Source of the DNA: Chromatiaceae bacterium
GTDB taxonomy: Bacteria; Pseudomonadota; Gammaproteobacteria; Chromatiales; Chromatiaceae
Assembly: GCA_024235395.1 (NCBI GenBank)
Contig: JACKMK010000002.1
Span: forward strand, 124,001-188,000
Direction: 5' to 3'
Length of the DNA: 64,000 nucleotides
The notes beneath the pieces were generated by a model. The model searched no databases. It had not been told where the DNA came from and saw nothing but the letters and a program-made list of their open reading frames with translations. Positions 27,060 through 36,054 of this stretch are shown here, in pieces. A program made the translations under genes and the position numbers. The stretch's first letter is position 1. Every line of letters begins with the position of its first letter.

Positions 27060-27578
27060 ATGAAGAACCCTATTGCCCCGACCGCAATCGAACGCTCGCT
27101 GGTGGAGGACTCCTTCATCGTCTCCAAGACCGATCCGAAGGGTCGCATCACCTACGCAAATCCGGTGTTCATGGAGATCTCCGGGTATGCCGAACACGAA
27201 CTGCTCGGCAAACAGCACAATATCGTGCGCCACCCGGACATGCCGCGCGCGGTGTTCGGCCTGATGTGGGACACGCTCAAACAGGGTCGGGAGTTCTTCG
27301 GCTACGTGAAGAATCTGGCGAAGGACGGCAGCTTCTACTGGACGTTCGCCAACGTCACACCGAGCCTGGATGCGGGCGGCCATCTGCTGGGGTATTACTC
27401 GGTGAGGCGGATGCCCAAGCGGTCGGCGCTCGAGCTGCTCGGTGACGTCTACGCGCGGATGTGCGAAATCGAAAAGGCCGAGGGTCCGAACGAGGGACCA
27501 CGGAAGTCCGCGGCCTATCTGACAGATATAGTGACCCGGGAACATGAAGACTACGATCGTTTCGTCCTTGCGCTTTGA
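27060..27578 (+). CDS. Aer-like PAS sensor protein
   Basis: This 172-residue cytoplasmic protein has one PAS domain (about residues 18-125). It carries the Aer-type sequence FIVSKTDPKGRITYANPVFMEISGY and the segment NIVRHPDMPRAVFGLMWDTLKQG, which in Aer surrounds the FAD pocket. GSFYWTFANVTP gives the conserved W after the pocket. There is no transmembrane helix or signalling domain; these are supplied by the chemoreceptor gene that begins 35 bp before this one ends. It probably senses redox state or energy level and signals to that receptor. Confidence 0.88.
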   Translation: MKNPIAPTAIERSLVEDSFIVSKTDPKGRITYANPVFMEISGYAEHELLGKQHNIVRHPDMPRAVFGLMWDTLKQGREFFGYVKNLAKDGSFYWTFANVTPSLDAGGHLLGYYSVRRMPKRSALELLGDVYARMCEIEKAEGPNEGPRKSAAYLTDIVTREHEDYDRFVLAL

Positions 27579-29049
27579 CGCGGTCACGTTGGGCGGTGTC
27601 GCCGTCGGGGTGGCGGCGGTCGCGTTGTTGTTGTCGCTGTGGCCGGTCGGCACACCCTGGTTGCAGGGGGTGCTGGGCATGGTACTGCTTTTGATTGGCG
27701 GCGCGCTGGTCGAGGCACGACGGCGCGATCGCGCGATGTTCGACAAGTTCAAGGCGCTGGGCAAGGCCACCGCGACCGGTGATACCGAGTACCGGATTAC
27801 CGGTATCGATGCCCGGCACGAACTGGCCGAGACCGCCTGGCAGCTGAACGGTGGCCGGGATCAACTGGAGGCGCTGTTCCGCGAGGTCGACACGGCGTTC
27901 AAGCTCGTCGAACAGTCGAAGTTCCACCGCAGGCCTATGACGGCCGGACTCAAGGGGGGATTCCGCCGGGTCATGGAGCGCGTCTGCAACTCGTTCCAGG
28001 CGATGCAGACAGCCGCCAACAAGCAGGGCGAAGAGCTGTTCCTGGGTGAGGTCAATGCACTGAAATCGCGCGGTCTGCTCGAAAATCTGCGCCTGATGCA
28101 GACCGATCTCGTGCATATCTCCAAACACATCCAGTCGCTGGAAGGCAACACCGAGGCATCGGTGCAGATCGCCGACCGTGGCCGCACCTCGGTGGCGCAG
28201 GTGCTCGAAGACCTGCGCAACATGTTGCCCTTGCTCGGGACCGTGAACAGTTCGGCGGGCAAACTCGGCGAGGAGAGCGAGCAGGTCTCGGTCATCCTGT
28301 CGCTGATCGCCGGGATTGCCGACCAGACCAATCTCCTGGCACTCAATGCGGCGATCGAGGCGGCGCGCGCCGGGGAACACGGACGGGGATTCGCGGTGGT
28401 CGCCGACGAGGTGAAGAAGCTTGCCGAGCGTACCAAGTCCGCGACCGGCGACGTGAGCCGGGTGATCGGCGAGTTCAGCGCCGCGACCCACCGGCTGACC
28501 GAGCATGCCCAGCAGCTCGAACAGATGGCCGGTGGCTCACAGCAGGTGATCGGCGCCTTCGAGTCCGATATCGAACGGTTCTATCATCAGGCGACAGAGG
28601 CACAGTCGATGGTCAGCATGGCACTGACCCTCGGTTCGTCGACGCTGAGCAAGGTCGACCATATGATCTACGTGCAGAACCTGTATCGCGCGTTCGAGCT
28701 CGGCGGAGAGGCGCCGGAGCGCAACGCCGTCGCCGTCGATTCCCGGTCGTGCCGCTTCGGACGCTGGTATCACGAGGGTGAGGGGCAGCACATGCTCGGT
28801 CACCTGCCGTCATTCAAGGCACTGGATACGCCGCACGATCGTGTGCACGACGGTGCCCATCGTGCGCTGGCATTGTCAGAGGGTGACTGGAAGCGCGATG
28901 CGGGGATTCAGCGTCAACTGGTCGAGGCGTTCAGCGAGACCGAGATGGCCAGTCGCGAGTTGATCGCGACACTCAGCCGGTTGAGCGACGAGAAACAGCA
29001 GTTCGAGATGCCGTCCAGCGGCCACACCGGTTCCGCAGAGTTGTTCTGA
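27544..29049 (+). CDS. Methyl-accepting chemotaxis protein with C-terminal CZB domain
   Basis: This is a 501-residue protein. Two adjacent N-terminal membrane segments (about residues 13-34 and 39-55) leave almost no periplasmic domain. A HAMP-like and helical region follows, then the signalling hairpin IADQTNLLALNAAIEAARAGEHGRGFAVVADEV (about residues 258-290). The C-terminal part (about 365-480) is a CZB domain with the zinc motif CRFGRWYHEGEG and later histidines. CZB domains bind zinc and are known to sense hypochlorous acid or zinc. The start overlaps the PAS gene, so the two are translationally coupled and may act as one split Aer-type sensor. Confidence 0.9.
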   Translation: MKTTIVSSLRFDAVTLGGVAVGVAAVALLLSLWPVGTPWLQGVLGMVLLLIGGALVEARRRDRAMFDKFKALGKATATGDTEYRITGIDARHELAETAWQLNGGRDQLEALFREVDTAFKLVEQSKFHRRPMTAGLKGGFRRVMERVCNSFQAMQTAANKQGEELFLGEVNALKSRGLLENLRLMQTDLVHISKHIQSLEGNTEASVQIADRGRTSVAQVLEDLRNMLPLLGTVNSSAGKLGEESEQVSVILSLIAGIADQTNLLALNAAIEAARAGEHGRGFAVVADEVKKLAERTKSATGDVSRVIGEFSAATHRLTEHAQQLEQMAGGSQQVIGAFESDIERFYHQATEAQSMVSMALTLGSSTLSKVDHMIYVQNLYRAFELGGEAPERNAVAVDSRSCRFGRWYHEGEGQHMLGHLPSFKALDTPHDRVHDGAHRALALSEGDWKRDAGIQRQLVEAFSETEMASRELIATLSRLSDEKQQFEMPSSGHTGSAELF

Positions 29050-29071
29050 GTTCTACCGGATCTATCGAACA

Positions 29072-29096
29072 CCGGGTGCCCTGCGTCGATACCCGG
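29072..29096. terminator. Hairpin between convergent genes
   Basis: CCGGGT (29072-29077) and ACCCGG (29091-29096) can pair in the 54-bp gap between the ends of the chemoreceptor and hybrid kinase genes. No T-run follows, so it is a weak terminator candidate. Confidence 0.3.
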
Positions 29097-29103
29097 CGAC
29101 CAC

Positions 29104-32100
29104 TCAAGCGCCGGCCTCGGCATTCGTCAGCGAAGCGCCTGGCTCACCGGCGGTGGCGGCCGCGCCTTCGACAACCTGGTGCAGCTGCCGCAGCAGGTCC
29201 TCTGTCGAGCCACTCAGCTGTTTGATCTGCGCATCCCCGGCATCCTCCCGGTATCCGCGGATCGCGAACTCAAGCGCCTTCGCGGCCTCGGCCAGGGCCG
29301 TCAGGCCAAGTGTCGCGGCGGCGCCCTTCAACGAGTGTGCGACACGCAGCGCCTCTTCATGCCTCTGCTCGGCCCACAGGTCCGCGAGCTGTGGCATGTC
29401 GTGCTCATGCCCGGCCAAGAACTTGCGCAGGATCTGTACGTAGCGCGGACGCCGGCCGCGCATCACCGTCAGGCCCTGGCTGAGGTTGATGCCCGGATCG
29501 CGCGCCAGTGCCGCACACACGGCTTCCGCCTCGTTGTCGTCCGGCGCCGGGACCTCTAACGCCGCGGCGCCTCGCGACGCGTTCCCGGGACGCGCCGACG
29601 GCGCGCGCTGCGGCAGCCATTTCAACAACGCCCGGTACAGGGCGTCCGGGTCGATGGGTTTGCCGACGAAATCGTTCATCCCGGCCTCCAGGCAGGCCGT
29701 GCGGTCGTCCTGGAACACGTTCGCGGTCATCGCCAGGATCGGGCGTTCCTTCCAGCGCGGTATGCGGCGTATCGCTCGGGTCGCTGAGAGGCCGTCGACG
29801 CGCGGCATCTGCACGTCCATCAGCACCAGTGCGTAGTCACCTTTGGTGGCCTTGTCCACCGCGACCTGCCCGTCCTCTGCAACATCGGTGTTCAATCCCG
29901 CGTTGACCAGCAGCTCCATGGCGACTTCGCGGTTGGTGGGATCGTCTTCGACCAGCAATACCGCCACGCCGGCATGCCGGCGACGCAGTTCGTCCTCGGC
30001 GTCGACCGGCAGCGCCTCGTCGTCGATGCCTCCGCCTTCGTGTTTGGCCAGCCAGACATCGAACCAGAACAGGCTACCCTTGCCGGGATCGCTGCTGACC
30101 CCCGCATCGCCGCCCATAAGGCGGGCCAGGTGGCGGGTGATGGTCAGGCCGAGTCCCGTTCCTCCGAAGTTTCGCGTGGTCGAGGCGTCGGCCTGCTGGA
30201 AGGCCTGGAACAACTGCGGCAGTTCCGCAGGCGGGATGCCGATACCGGTGTCCTCGACCTCGAAGCGCAGGTGCACACGCTGTTCGGCCTGCTCGAGCAG
30301 GCGCATGCGCAACGCGATCGAGCCGTGTCGGGTGAACTTGACCGCGTTGCTGGCGTAGTTCAGCAATGCCTGCCGCAGGCGGACCAGGTCGCCACACAGG
30401 CCGAAAGCAAGCTGGTCGCGCTCCATCGTGACCACTATGCCCTTGCTGCGTGCGCCCTCCGCGACCATGGAGTGCACATGGTCGAGCACCTGTTCCGGCG
30501 TGAAGGGCCGCGAATCCAGCTCCAGGCGTCCGGCCTCGATCTTCGAAAAATCGAGGATATCGTTGATGATGGCCAGCAGGTGTTTTGCGGCGCCTTCGAT
30601 CTTTTGCAGGCGGTCGGCCTGCGTCGGCGACGGCTCGGCCCGCCGCAGCAGGTGGGTCAACCCGAGGATCGCGTTCATCGGCGTGCGGATTTCGTGGCTC
30701 ATGTTCGCCAGGAAGGTGCTCTTTGCCGTGTTCGCCGCCTCGGCGGCGACACGTGCCTGTTCGAGTTCGGCGGTACGTTGATCCACCAGCTCCTCGAGGT
30801 GGTTGCGGTGGTTTTCCAACTCCGCGTCGAGACGCCGGCGCTCGGTGATGTCCTCTTGTGTGCCGACGTAGTGGCTGATGGTGCCGTCCGACTGCCGCAG
30901 GGGGGTCACGGTGACGCGTTCGATGTATTCGCTGCCGTCCTTTCGACGGTTGTTCAGTTCGCCACGCCAGCTCTCGCCCGTGGACAAGCGGCGCCACATC
31001 GCGTCGTACACCTCGCGCGGCGTCGCACCCGACTTGAGCAATCGCGGTGTCTTGCCAAGCACTTCGGCGCGCGCATAACCGGACGTCTTCTCGAATGTCC
31101 GGTTCACGTATTCGATGTTCCCTTCGAGGTCGGTGATCAGAATGGATGCAGGGCTCTGTTCGACTGCCAGGGTCAACTGGCGTATCGCGTTGTCGCGCTG
31201 CTTACGTTCGGTGATGTCCAGCCAGGTGACCACTGCGCCGATCCTGACACCGTCGCGATACATCGCGTGTGCGCGGTACTCGACCGCAAACGGGGTTCCG
31301 TCGTGCCGCCAGAACACTTCGTCATCGACGTGCACCGTCTGGCCGTCCTCGATCACCGAATAGGCGCGGCAGGTCGTCGCGGGATAGTTCGAGCCGTCGG
31401 CGTGCGTGTGATGGATCAGATCGTGGATGCGGCGCCCCAACAACTGCTCCGGCCGATCGTAGCCGAGCATACGCAGAGCGGCTGGATTGACGAAGGTGCA
31501 GATGCCGTGCACGTCCACGCCGTATACGCCTTCGGCCACGGAGTTCATCAGCAACAGGGTCTGCGCCTGGCTCTCGACCAGCGCTTCCTCGGCACGTTTC
31601 TGCTGGGTGATGTCACGCGCGATGCCCACCATGCCGAAGATCTGCCCGTTCGCGTTGCGCAAGGGATACTTGCCGGTCTGGAAGATGTGATCGCCATCCT
31701 TCGCGGGGATGCGTTCCTCGACGAAGATGCTTTGCCCTGTGCCCATCACGCGCGCGTTCTCGTCGACATGCCGTGCCGCGACGTCCTCCGGAAACACCTC
31801 CTTTTCGCCGAAGCCGATGATTTCGTCGGCGCTTTTGCCGGCAAAGCGCTGCGCCGCATTGTTGAACAGCACGTAACGGCCGTCGCGGTCGATCGCGAAT
31901 ACCGCGTCTTCCGAGCTTTCGGTGACCGCATTCAGCAGGCTCAGCGTCTCGATACGTGCCGCCTGGGCCGCCGAATTGGCGTTCGCGAGTACCAGCCGCT
32001 GGCGTTGACGCTGCGCGAGCACCGTGGCCGCCGCCATCATCAGCGCAAGCAGTCCGGTCAGCGCGATCAGGATGGCGTCCTCCACCGCTTCTCCATACAG

Positions 32101-32973
32101 CTCGGCCCGGTCCACTTTGGCGATCAGAAACCAGTCGCTGCCCGGTATCGACCTCGCCACGCCCAGCACCGGCTCGCCGCGATAGTCTTTGCCCTCCACG
32201 ACACCGTTGTCGGCGACCTCGCCACGCAGCACGCGGGCGGCCGGCAGGTCTTGCGTCTCTATCGGCAACTTCAGGTTCAGCGCGGCACCGCGGCGATGCA
32301 GCAGGTTGCTGATGAACAGGACCTGGTCGCCATCGCGCCGGAACAACAACGACTCGCCGGTCTCGGTCGGTAGCGGCCAGCGCGACAGCGTCGTATCCAG
32401 CCAGTCACCCGGGTCGGTGTGCAGCACGATGGCCGACACAGCATCGTCTACGTATGCCGTACCGACGAAATCGAGGTGCTGTCGCTGCGCCGGGTCGCGA
32501 TAGGGGTTGACGAGTTGATCTTTGCCGTCGCGCAGTGCGGCCTGGATTGCGGCCCGCAGCTGCGGGGACACCATCGCCGGTGTCCCCGGTGTGGCCATCA
32601 CCCGGTTGATGTCGCGATCGAACAGGCTGATGCCCCGGTAGTGGCGCTTGCGCACCAGCTGCTCGACATGTGAGTTCAGGTGATCTTCGGTCTCTACCGG
32701 GTCTTGTTTCCGCCCGCGCAAGAGGGACTCTTCGGCCGCGACGCTGTACTGCAGGTAGCCAAGGTCCTCGCGGCGCTCGGTCAACCAGTCACTGACCTGA
32801 TTGGCCTTGAGGTTGGCGATCGCGCGCAGACGCTCGATCTCAGCGGAGCGCTGTTCCTCGAAGTTGTCGACGATGACACCGGCCGTGAGCCCGACGATGG
32901 CCAACACGGCGACCAGCGGCGCCAGCCACGACCGCCATCGATTTCGTCCATGTGTGGCTGGTGTCACGCCCAT
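29104..32973 (-). CDS. Hybrid sensor histidine kinase (dCache-PAS3-HisKA-HATPase-REC-Hpt)
   Basis: This 1289-residue inner-membrane protein has two transmembrane helices (about residues 17-36 and 297-318) that flank a periplasmic dCache-like sensor. Three PAS domains follow (about 340-455, 470-590 and 595-715), each ending in a DIT-type motif, then a short coil. The kinase core has the phospho-accepting H760 in MSHEIRTPMN, the N-box NYASNAVKF and the G-boxes EDTGIGIP and GGTGLGLTI. A receiver domain carries D1053 (LMDVQMP). A C-terminal Hpt domain has H1213 in VAHSLKGAAATLG. All phosphorelay residues are present. No separate response regulator is adjacent; CheV is the nearest receiver protein. 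Confidence 0.93.
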   Translation of the reverse strand: MGVTPATHGRNRWRSWLAPLVAVLAIVGLTAGVIVDNFEEQRSAEIERLRAIANLKANQVSDWLTERREDLGYLQYSVAAEESLLRGRKQDPVETEDHLNSHVEQLVRKRHYRGISLFDRDINRVMATPGTPAMVSPQLRAAIQAALRDGKDQLVNPYRDPAQRQHLDFVGTAYVDDAVSAIVLHTDPGDWLDTTLSRWPLPTETGESLLFRRDGDQVLFISNLLHRRGAALNLKLPIETQDLPAARVLRGEVADNGVVEGKDYRGEPVLGVARSIPGSDWFLIAKVDRAELYGEAVEDAILIALTGLLALMMAAATVLAQRQRQRLVLANANSAAQAARIETLSLLNAVTESSEDAVFAIDRDGRYVLFNNAAQRFAGKSADEIIGFGEKEVFPEDVAARHVDENARVMGTGQSIFVEERIPAKDGDHIFQTGKYPLRNANGQIFGMVGIARDITQQKRAEEALVESQAQTLLLMNSVAEGVYGVDVHGICTFVNPAALRMLGYDRPEQLLGRRIHDLIHHTHADGSNYPATTCRAYSVIEDGQTVHVDDEVFWRHDGTPFAVEYRAHAMYRDGVRIGAVVTWLDITERKQRDNAIRQLTLAVEQSPASILITDLEGNIEYVNRTFEKTSGYARAEVLGKTPRLLKSGATPREVYDAMWRRLSTGESWRGELNNRRKDGSEYIERVTVTPLRQSDGTISHYVGTQEDITERRRLDAELENHRNHLEELVDQRTAELEQARVAAEAANTAKSTFLANMSHEIRTPMNAILGLTHLLRRAEPSPTQADRLQKIEGAAKHLLAIINDILDFSKIEAGRLELDSRPFTPEQVLDHVHSMVAEGARSKGIVVTMERDQLAFGLCGDLVRLRQALLNYASNAVKFTRHGSIALRMRLLEQAEQRVHLRFEVEDTGIGIPPAELPQLFQAFQQADASTTRNFGGTGLGLTITRHLARLMGGDAGVSSDPGKGSLFWFDVWLAKHEGGGIDDEALPVDAEDELRRRHAGVAVLLVEDDPTNREVAMELLVNAGLNTDVAEDGQVAVDKATKGDYALVLMDVQMPRVDGLSATRAIRRIPRWKERPILAMTANVFQDDRTACLEAGMNDFVGKPIDPDALYRALLKWLPQRAPSARPGNASRGAAALEVPAPDDNEAEAVCAALARDPGINLSQGLTVMRGRRPRYVQILRKFLAGHEHDMPQLADLWAEQRHEEALRVAHSLKGAAATLGLTALAEAAKALEFAIRGYREDAGDAQIKQLSGSTEDLLRQLHQVVEGAAATAGEPGASLTNAEAGA

Positions 32974-33155
32974 CTGTCGCTACTGCTGCGCCGGGACCCG
33001 ACGCCCCGGCCGAGGCAGGACACTTTGCGGGTCACCCGGGACCCCTTTGCCCCCTGGCCAGGCGGACCGTGCTGTGTCCGGCCGGCCAGGTCCCTTTTCG
33101 TCGAGAAATATGGGACCGGGCGAGGGGCCCATCGAAACGGCGTCGATGCCGGCAT

Positions 33156-34109
33156 TCAATCGTCCGTGCCCAGTACCCTTACGAGGGTGGCGGCCAGTTC
33201 ACGCGGTTCGAACTTCGGGATGTAGGCGTCCGCACCGACGCCCTTGCCGAGTGCCTGGTTGGCGTCGGCGCTCAGCGACGAATGCATCAACACCGGTATA
33301 TCCTTGAAACGCGGATCACCCTTGATCTTCTGGGTCAGCACATAGCCGTCCATCTCGGGCATTTCGACGTCGGTCAGAACGAACTGTACGAATTCGTTGA
33401 CCGGTTTGCCGGCCGCCTCCGCACGCTCGGCGATTTCCTTCAGCTTGTTCCAGGCCTCGGCACCGTTGACCGCCGAGATGTGTTTGATGTTCATATGGTC
33501 GAGCGTGGTCGTGATCTGCTTGCGGGCGACGCTCGAATCGTCGGCGAAAAGACCGTGGATCTCGCGCTCTTCATAGACGTCGATCTCATCGAACAGCAGC
33601 TCGTCGTCATAGAACTTGGCCGTTTCGGCGAGCACCTTTTCGACATCCATGATCATTACCAGGCGTTTGTCGGCCAGTTCGGCGACCGCGGTCACCAGGC
33701 CGCCCAGCCGGCTGGTCACCATCGGCGGCGGTGTCTTGACGTCCTCCCAGCTGAGTCGTTCGATAGTCTCCACCGAATCGACCAGGAAACCCTGAACGTG
33801 CTTGTTGTACTCGGTGATCATCAGGATCTTCGGGCGTTCCTGGCATTGCACGCGACAAAACTTCTGCAGATTGATCACCGGCACCATGGTGCCCCGAAGG
33901 CTGACCATGCCCTCGACGGCGTCGGGCATGTCCGGCGCGCGCGTGATGTCGGGCACGTGCATCACCTCCCGCACCTTGAATACATTGATGCCGAACACCT
34001 CTTCGCGCTCGCTGCCGACGTCCTCACCGAGACTGAAAAGCAGCACCTCGAGGCGGTTGGCCCCAGCCAGCTGGGTGCGCTGATCGACCGAATTGATGAA
34101 GCTCGTCAT
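33156..34109 (-). CDS. cheV: Chemotaxis protein CheV (CheW-REC)
   Basis: This is a 317-residue protein. ATG 34109 (MTSFINSVDQ) is supported by AGGAGT upstream. An N-terminal CheW domain (about residues 20-165) contains FGINVFKVREVMHVPDITRAPDMP and VEGMVSLRGTMVPVINL. A receiver domain (about 180-310) has the phospho-acceptor aspartate in FVLTDVEMPEMDGY and the lysine in AYIPKFEP. CheV couples chemoreceptors to CheA and is tuned by phosphorylation. It lies 182 bp upstream of the hybrid kinase on the same strand and belongs to the chemosensory block with the CZB receptor. Confidence 0.94.
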   Translation of the reverse strand: MTSFINSVDQRTQLAGANRLEVLLFSLGEDVGSEREEVFGINVFKVREVMHVPDITRAPDMPDAVEGMVSLRGTMVPVINLQKFCRVQCQERPKILMITEYNKHVQGFLVDSVETIERLSWEDVKTPPPMVTSRLGGLVTAVAELADKRLVMIMDVEKVLAETAKFYDDELLFDEIDVYEEREIHGLFADDSSVARKQITTTLDHMNIKHISAVNGAEAWNKLKEIAERAEAAGKPVNEFVQFVLTDVEMPEMDGYVLTQKIKGDPRFKDIPVLMHSSLSADANQALGKGVGADAYIPKFEPRELAATLVRVLGTDD

Positions 34110-34264
34110 GTGATACTCCTGAACCGCGCGGGTGTGCGTCGGAAACGCCCTGATAGGTGAGGGGTATGTCGGCCGCGGCAGTGCGGTCTTTAGCGCCCCG
34201 GGGTGCGTCGGAACCCCCCGCAAAGCCCGTCAGAGAAGGAATTTCGGCCCGGTTCGCCCTGTGT

Positions 34265-34840
34265 TTACGGAGACGCCTGCAGGTCGTCGGGCGAATCGAT
34301 GTCGTGCAGCACGCCACGGTCGTCGGTTGTGTGCAGCTGCAGGGCCCCGGGATGCGCCTCGATCAGGTCGCGCGCACCGCGATCGCCGCGCAGGGCACGC
34401 AACGCCGGGCCCCAGTGTCCGGCGAAGCCCACCGGATGTCCGCGTCGACCGCCGACCTCAGGCGCAACGATCGAGGCCCCGTCACGCACGGCACCGGCCA
34501 GCGCCGCAATGGTCGCAACGCGGATGAACGGCATGTCGCCGAGCGCGATCAACCAGCCGTCGGCGTCCGCGGACGCCTCGACCCCGACCGCGAGGCTGCT
34601 GCCGAGGCCCCCTTCGGGGGCGGGGTTCTCGACCAGGCGTACGCCGAGCCGCGTGAGTTCTCGATGCAGGAGGACGTCACCCGGGCGCACGACCGCGACG
34701 CAATGCGGCAGGGCGCTGAGCAGGGACCGTGCAGCGGCGACGCCGATCGGTTCGCCGTCGGGCAGCGGATGTAGCAGCTTGGCGGTACCGAAACGCTGCG
34801 CGGATCCGGCGGCGAGCAGTACCCCGACGATCGTCTTCAC
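34265..34840 (-). CDS. MocA-like molybdenum cofactor nucleotidyltransferase
   Basis: This 191-residue protein starts at GTG 34840, overlapping the XdhC stop by four bases. The nucleotidyltransferase motif VGVLLAAGSAQRFGTAKLL is at the N-terminus, and the metal-binding LIALGDMPFI is at about residues 97-106. MocA and related proteins transfer CMP or GMP to molybdopterin for hydroxylase enzymes. Coupling to xdhC supports a role in maturing a molybdenum hydroxylase. No such hydroxylase is present in the window. Confidence 0.88.
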   Translation of the reverse strand: MKTIVGVLLAAGSAQRFGTAKLLHPLPDGEPIGVAAARSLLSALPHCVAVVRPGDVLLHRELTRLGVRLVENPAPEGGLGSSLAVGVEASADADGWLIALGDMPFIRVATIAALAGAVRDGASIVAPEVGGRRGHPVGFAGHWGPALRALRGDRGARDLIEAHPGALQLHTTDDRGVLHDIDSPDDLQASP

Positions 34841-35838
34841 GTGCTGGTCGCGGCCGTACCGGTGCTCGATGCGACGCCATTGCGTACCGCGGTGACCTCG
34901 GCCAGCATCGACAGCGCGATCTCTGCCGGGCGTTTGCTGCCGATCGGCAGACCGGCCGGTCCGTGGATGCGCGCGATCTGCTCCGGGTCGAAACCCAGCG
35001 ATTCCAGTCGGGCGCGCCGCGCTGCGGCCGAACGCGTGGAGCCGAGCGCGCCGATGTAGAATGCCGCCGATTCGAGTGCGGCGCTCAGCGCGAGGTCATC
35101 CTGCCGCGGGTCGTGGGCCAGGGTCAGGATCGCGCAGCGTGCCTGATTGCGCAGTGCCTGTACCTCGTCGTCCGGCATGCGCCGCGAATAGCGCACGCCA
35201 TCGAGCGGCCGGGGGTCGGTGAATGCCTCGCGCGGATCGCAGATCGTTACGCGGTAGTCGAGCTGCAGCGCCATGCCGGCCAGATGCCGGGCGAGTTGTC
35301 CGTCGCCGACCAGCAGCAGCTGCCATGACGGACCGAACGTCTTCACCACGCGGTCATCGTCGACCAGCAGCTCGACGTTGCCCTGCGCCGCGTGCAGGCT
35401 CACTTCGCCGGTATGCAGGCAGATTCGTCGGGCGACGCGTTCGCCCCGGTCCAGGCGCGCGATCAGCGTCTCGATCGGTCGCGTCGAACTCAATTCCTCG
35501 ACCAGCAGTTCGAGGCGCCCACCGCAGGGCAACCCGAGCCGTGTGGCCTCGGCGCGTTCGACGCCGAAATCCACCAGCGTCGGCTCCGGTCCGGCCACCT
35601 CGCCCGCGCGGTAGCGCATCACCAGGGTCTCTTCGACGCAGCCACCCGAGACCGAGCCGACGAAGCGTCCGGCATCGCTCATCGCCAGCATTGAGCCGGG
35701 TGGGCGCGGCGACGAGCCCCAGGTGCGCAGTACCATTACCAACGCGACCCGTCGCCCCTCGCGCAGCCATTCCAGCGCCACCTCCAGGACATCGCGGTCG
35801 TCGGCGTGGCCGGTGATCGCTGCGCGGCTATCGTGCAT
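34837..35838 (-). CDS. XdhC/CoxF-family molybdenum hydroxylase maturation factor
   Basis: This is a 333-residue protein. ATG 35838 (MHDSRAAITG) is used; the frame runs open far upstream across glucokinase but that part is shadow. The N-terminal XdhC domain has VLRTWGSSPRPPGSMLAM and FVGSVSGGCVEETLV. The C-terminal Rossmann-like domain begins WQLLLVGDGQLARHLAGMAL and ends with ALGSTRSAAARRARLESLG and IHGPAGLPIGSKRPAEIALS. XdhC proteins bind the molybdenum cofactor and insert its sulfido form into xanthine-dehydrogenase-type enzymes. It is coupled to the MocA-like gene. Confidence 0.92.
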   Translation of the reverse strand: MHDSRAAITGHADDRDVLEVALEWLREGRRVALVMVLRTWGSSPRPPGSMLAMSDAGRFVGSVSGGCVEETLVMRYRAGEVAGPEPTLVDFGVERAEATRLGLPCGGRLELLVEELSSTRPIETLIARLDRGERVARRICLHTGEVSLHAAQGNVELLVDDDRVVKTFGPSWQLLLVGDGQLARHLAGMALQLDYRVTICDPREAFTDPRPLDGVRYSRRMPDDEVQALRNQARCAILTLAHDPRQDDLALSAALESAAFYIGALGSTRSAAARRARLESLGFDPEQIARIHGPAGLPIGSKRPAEIALSMLAEVTAVRNGVASSTGTAATST

Positions 35839-36054
35839 GTCGTTCTGATGCTCCGGGATCGGGTTGCGCAGCCGGCCGCCGGCCCGCCTGCTTCGGTGAA
35901 ACGCACACCAACTATAGCGTGTGCCCGGCGCATGGCGCGCCGCGTGGGGAAGTCGTGCCCCGAGACTTTGCACCCGGCAGCTGAACTCGTGACAATCGGT
36001 TCCTGGGGTCATCCTCCGGACACACCGAGGTGGACGCGACGTGGGATTGAAGAG

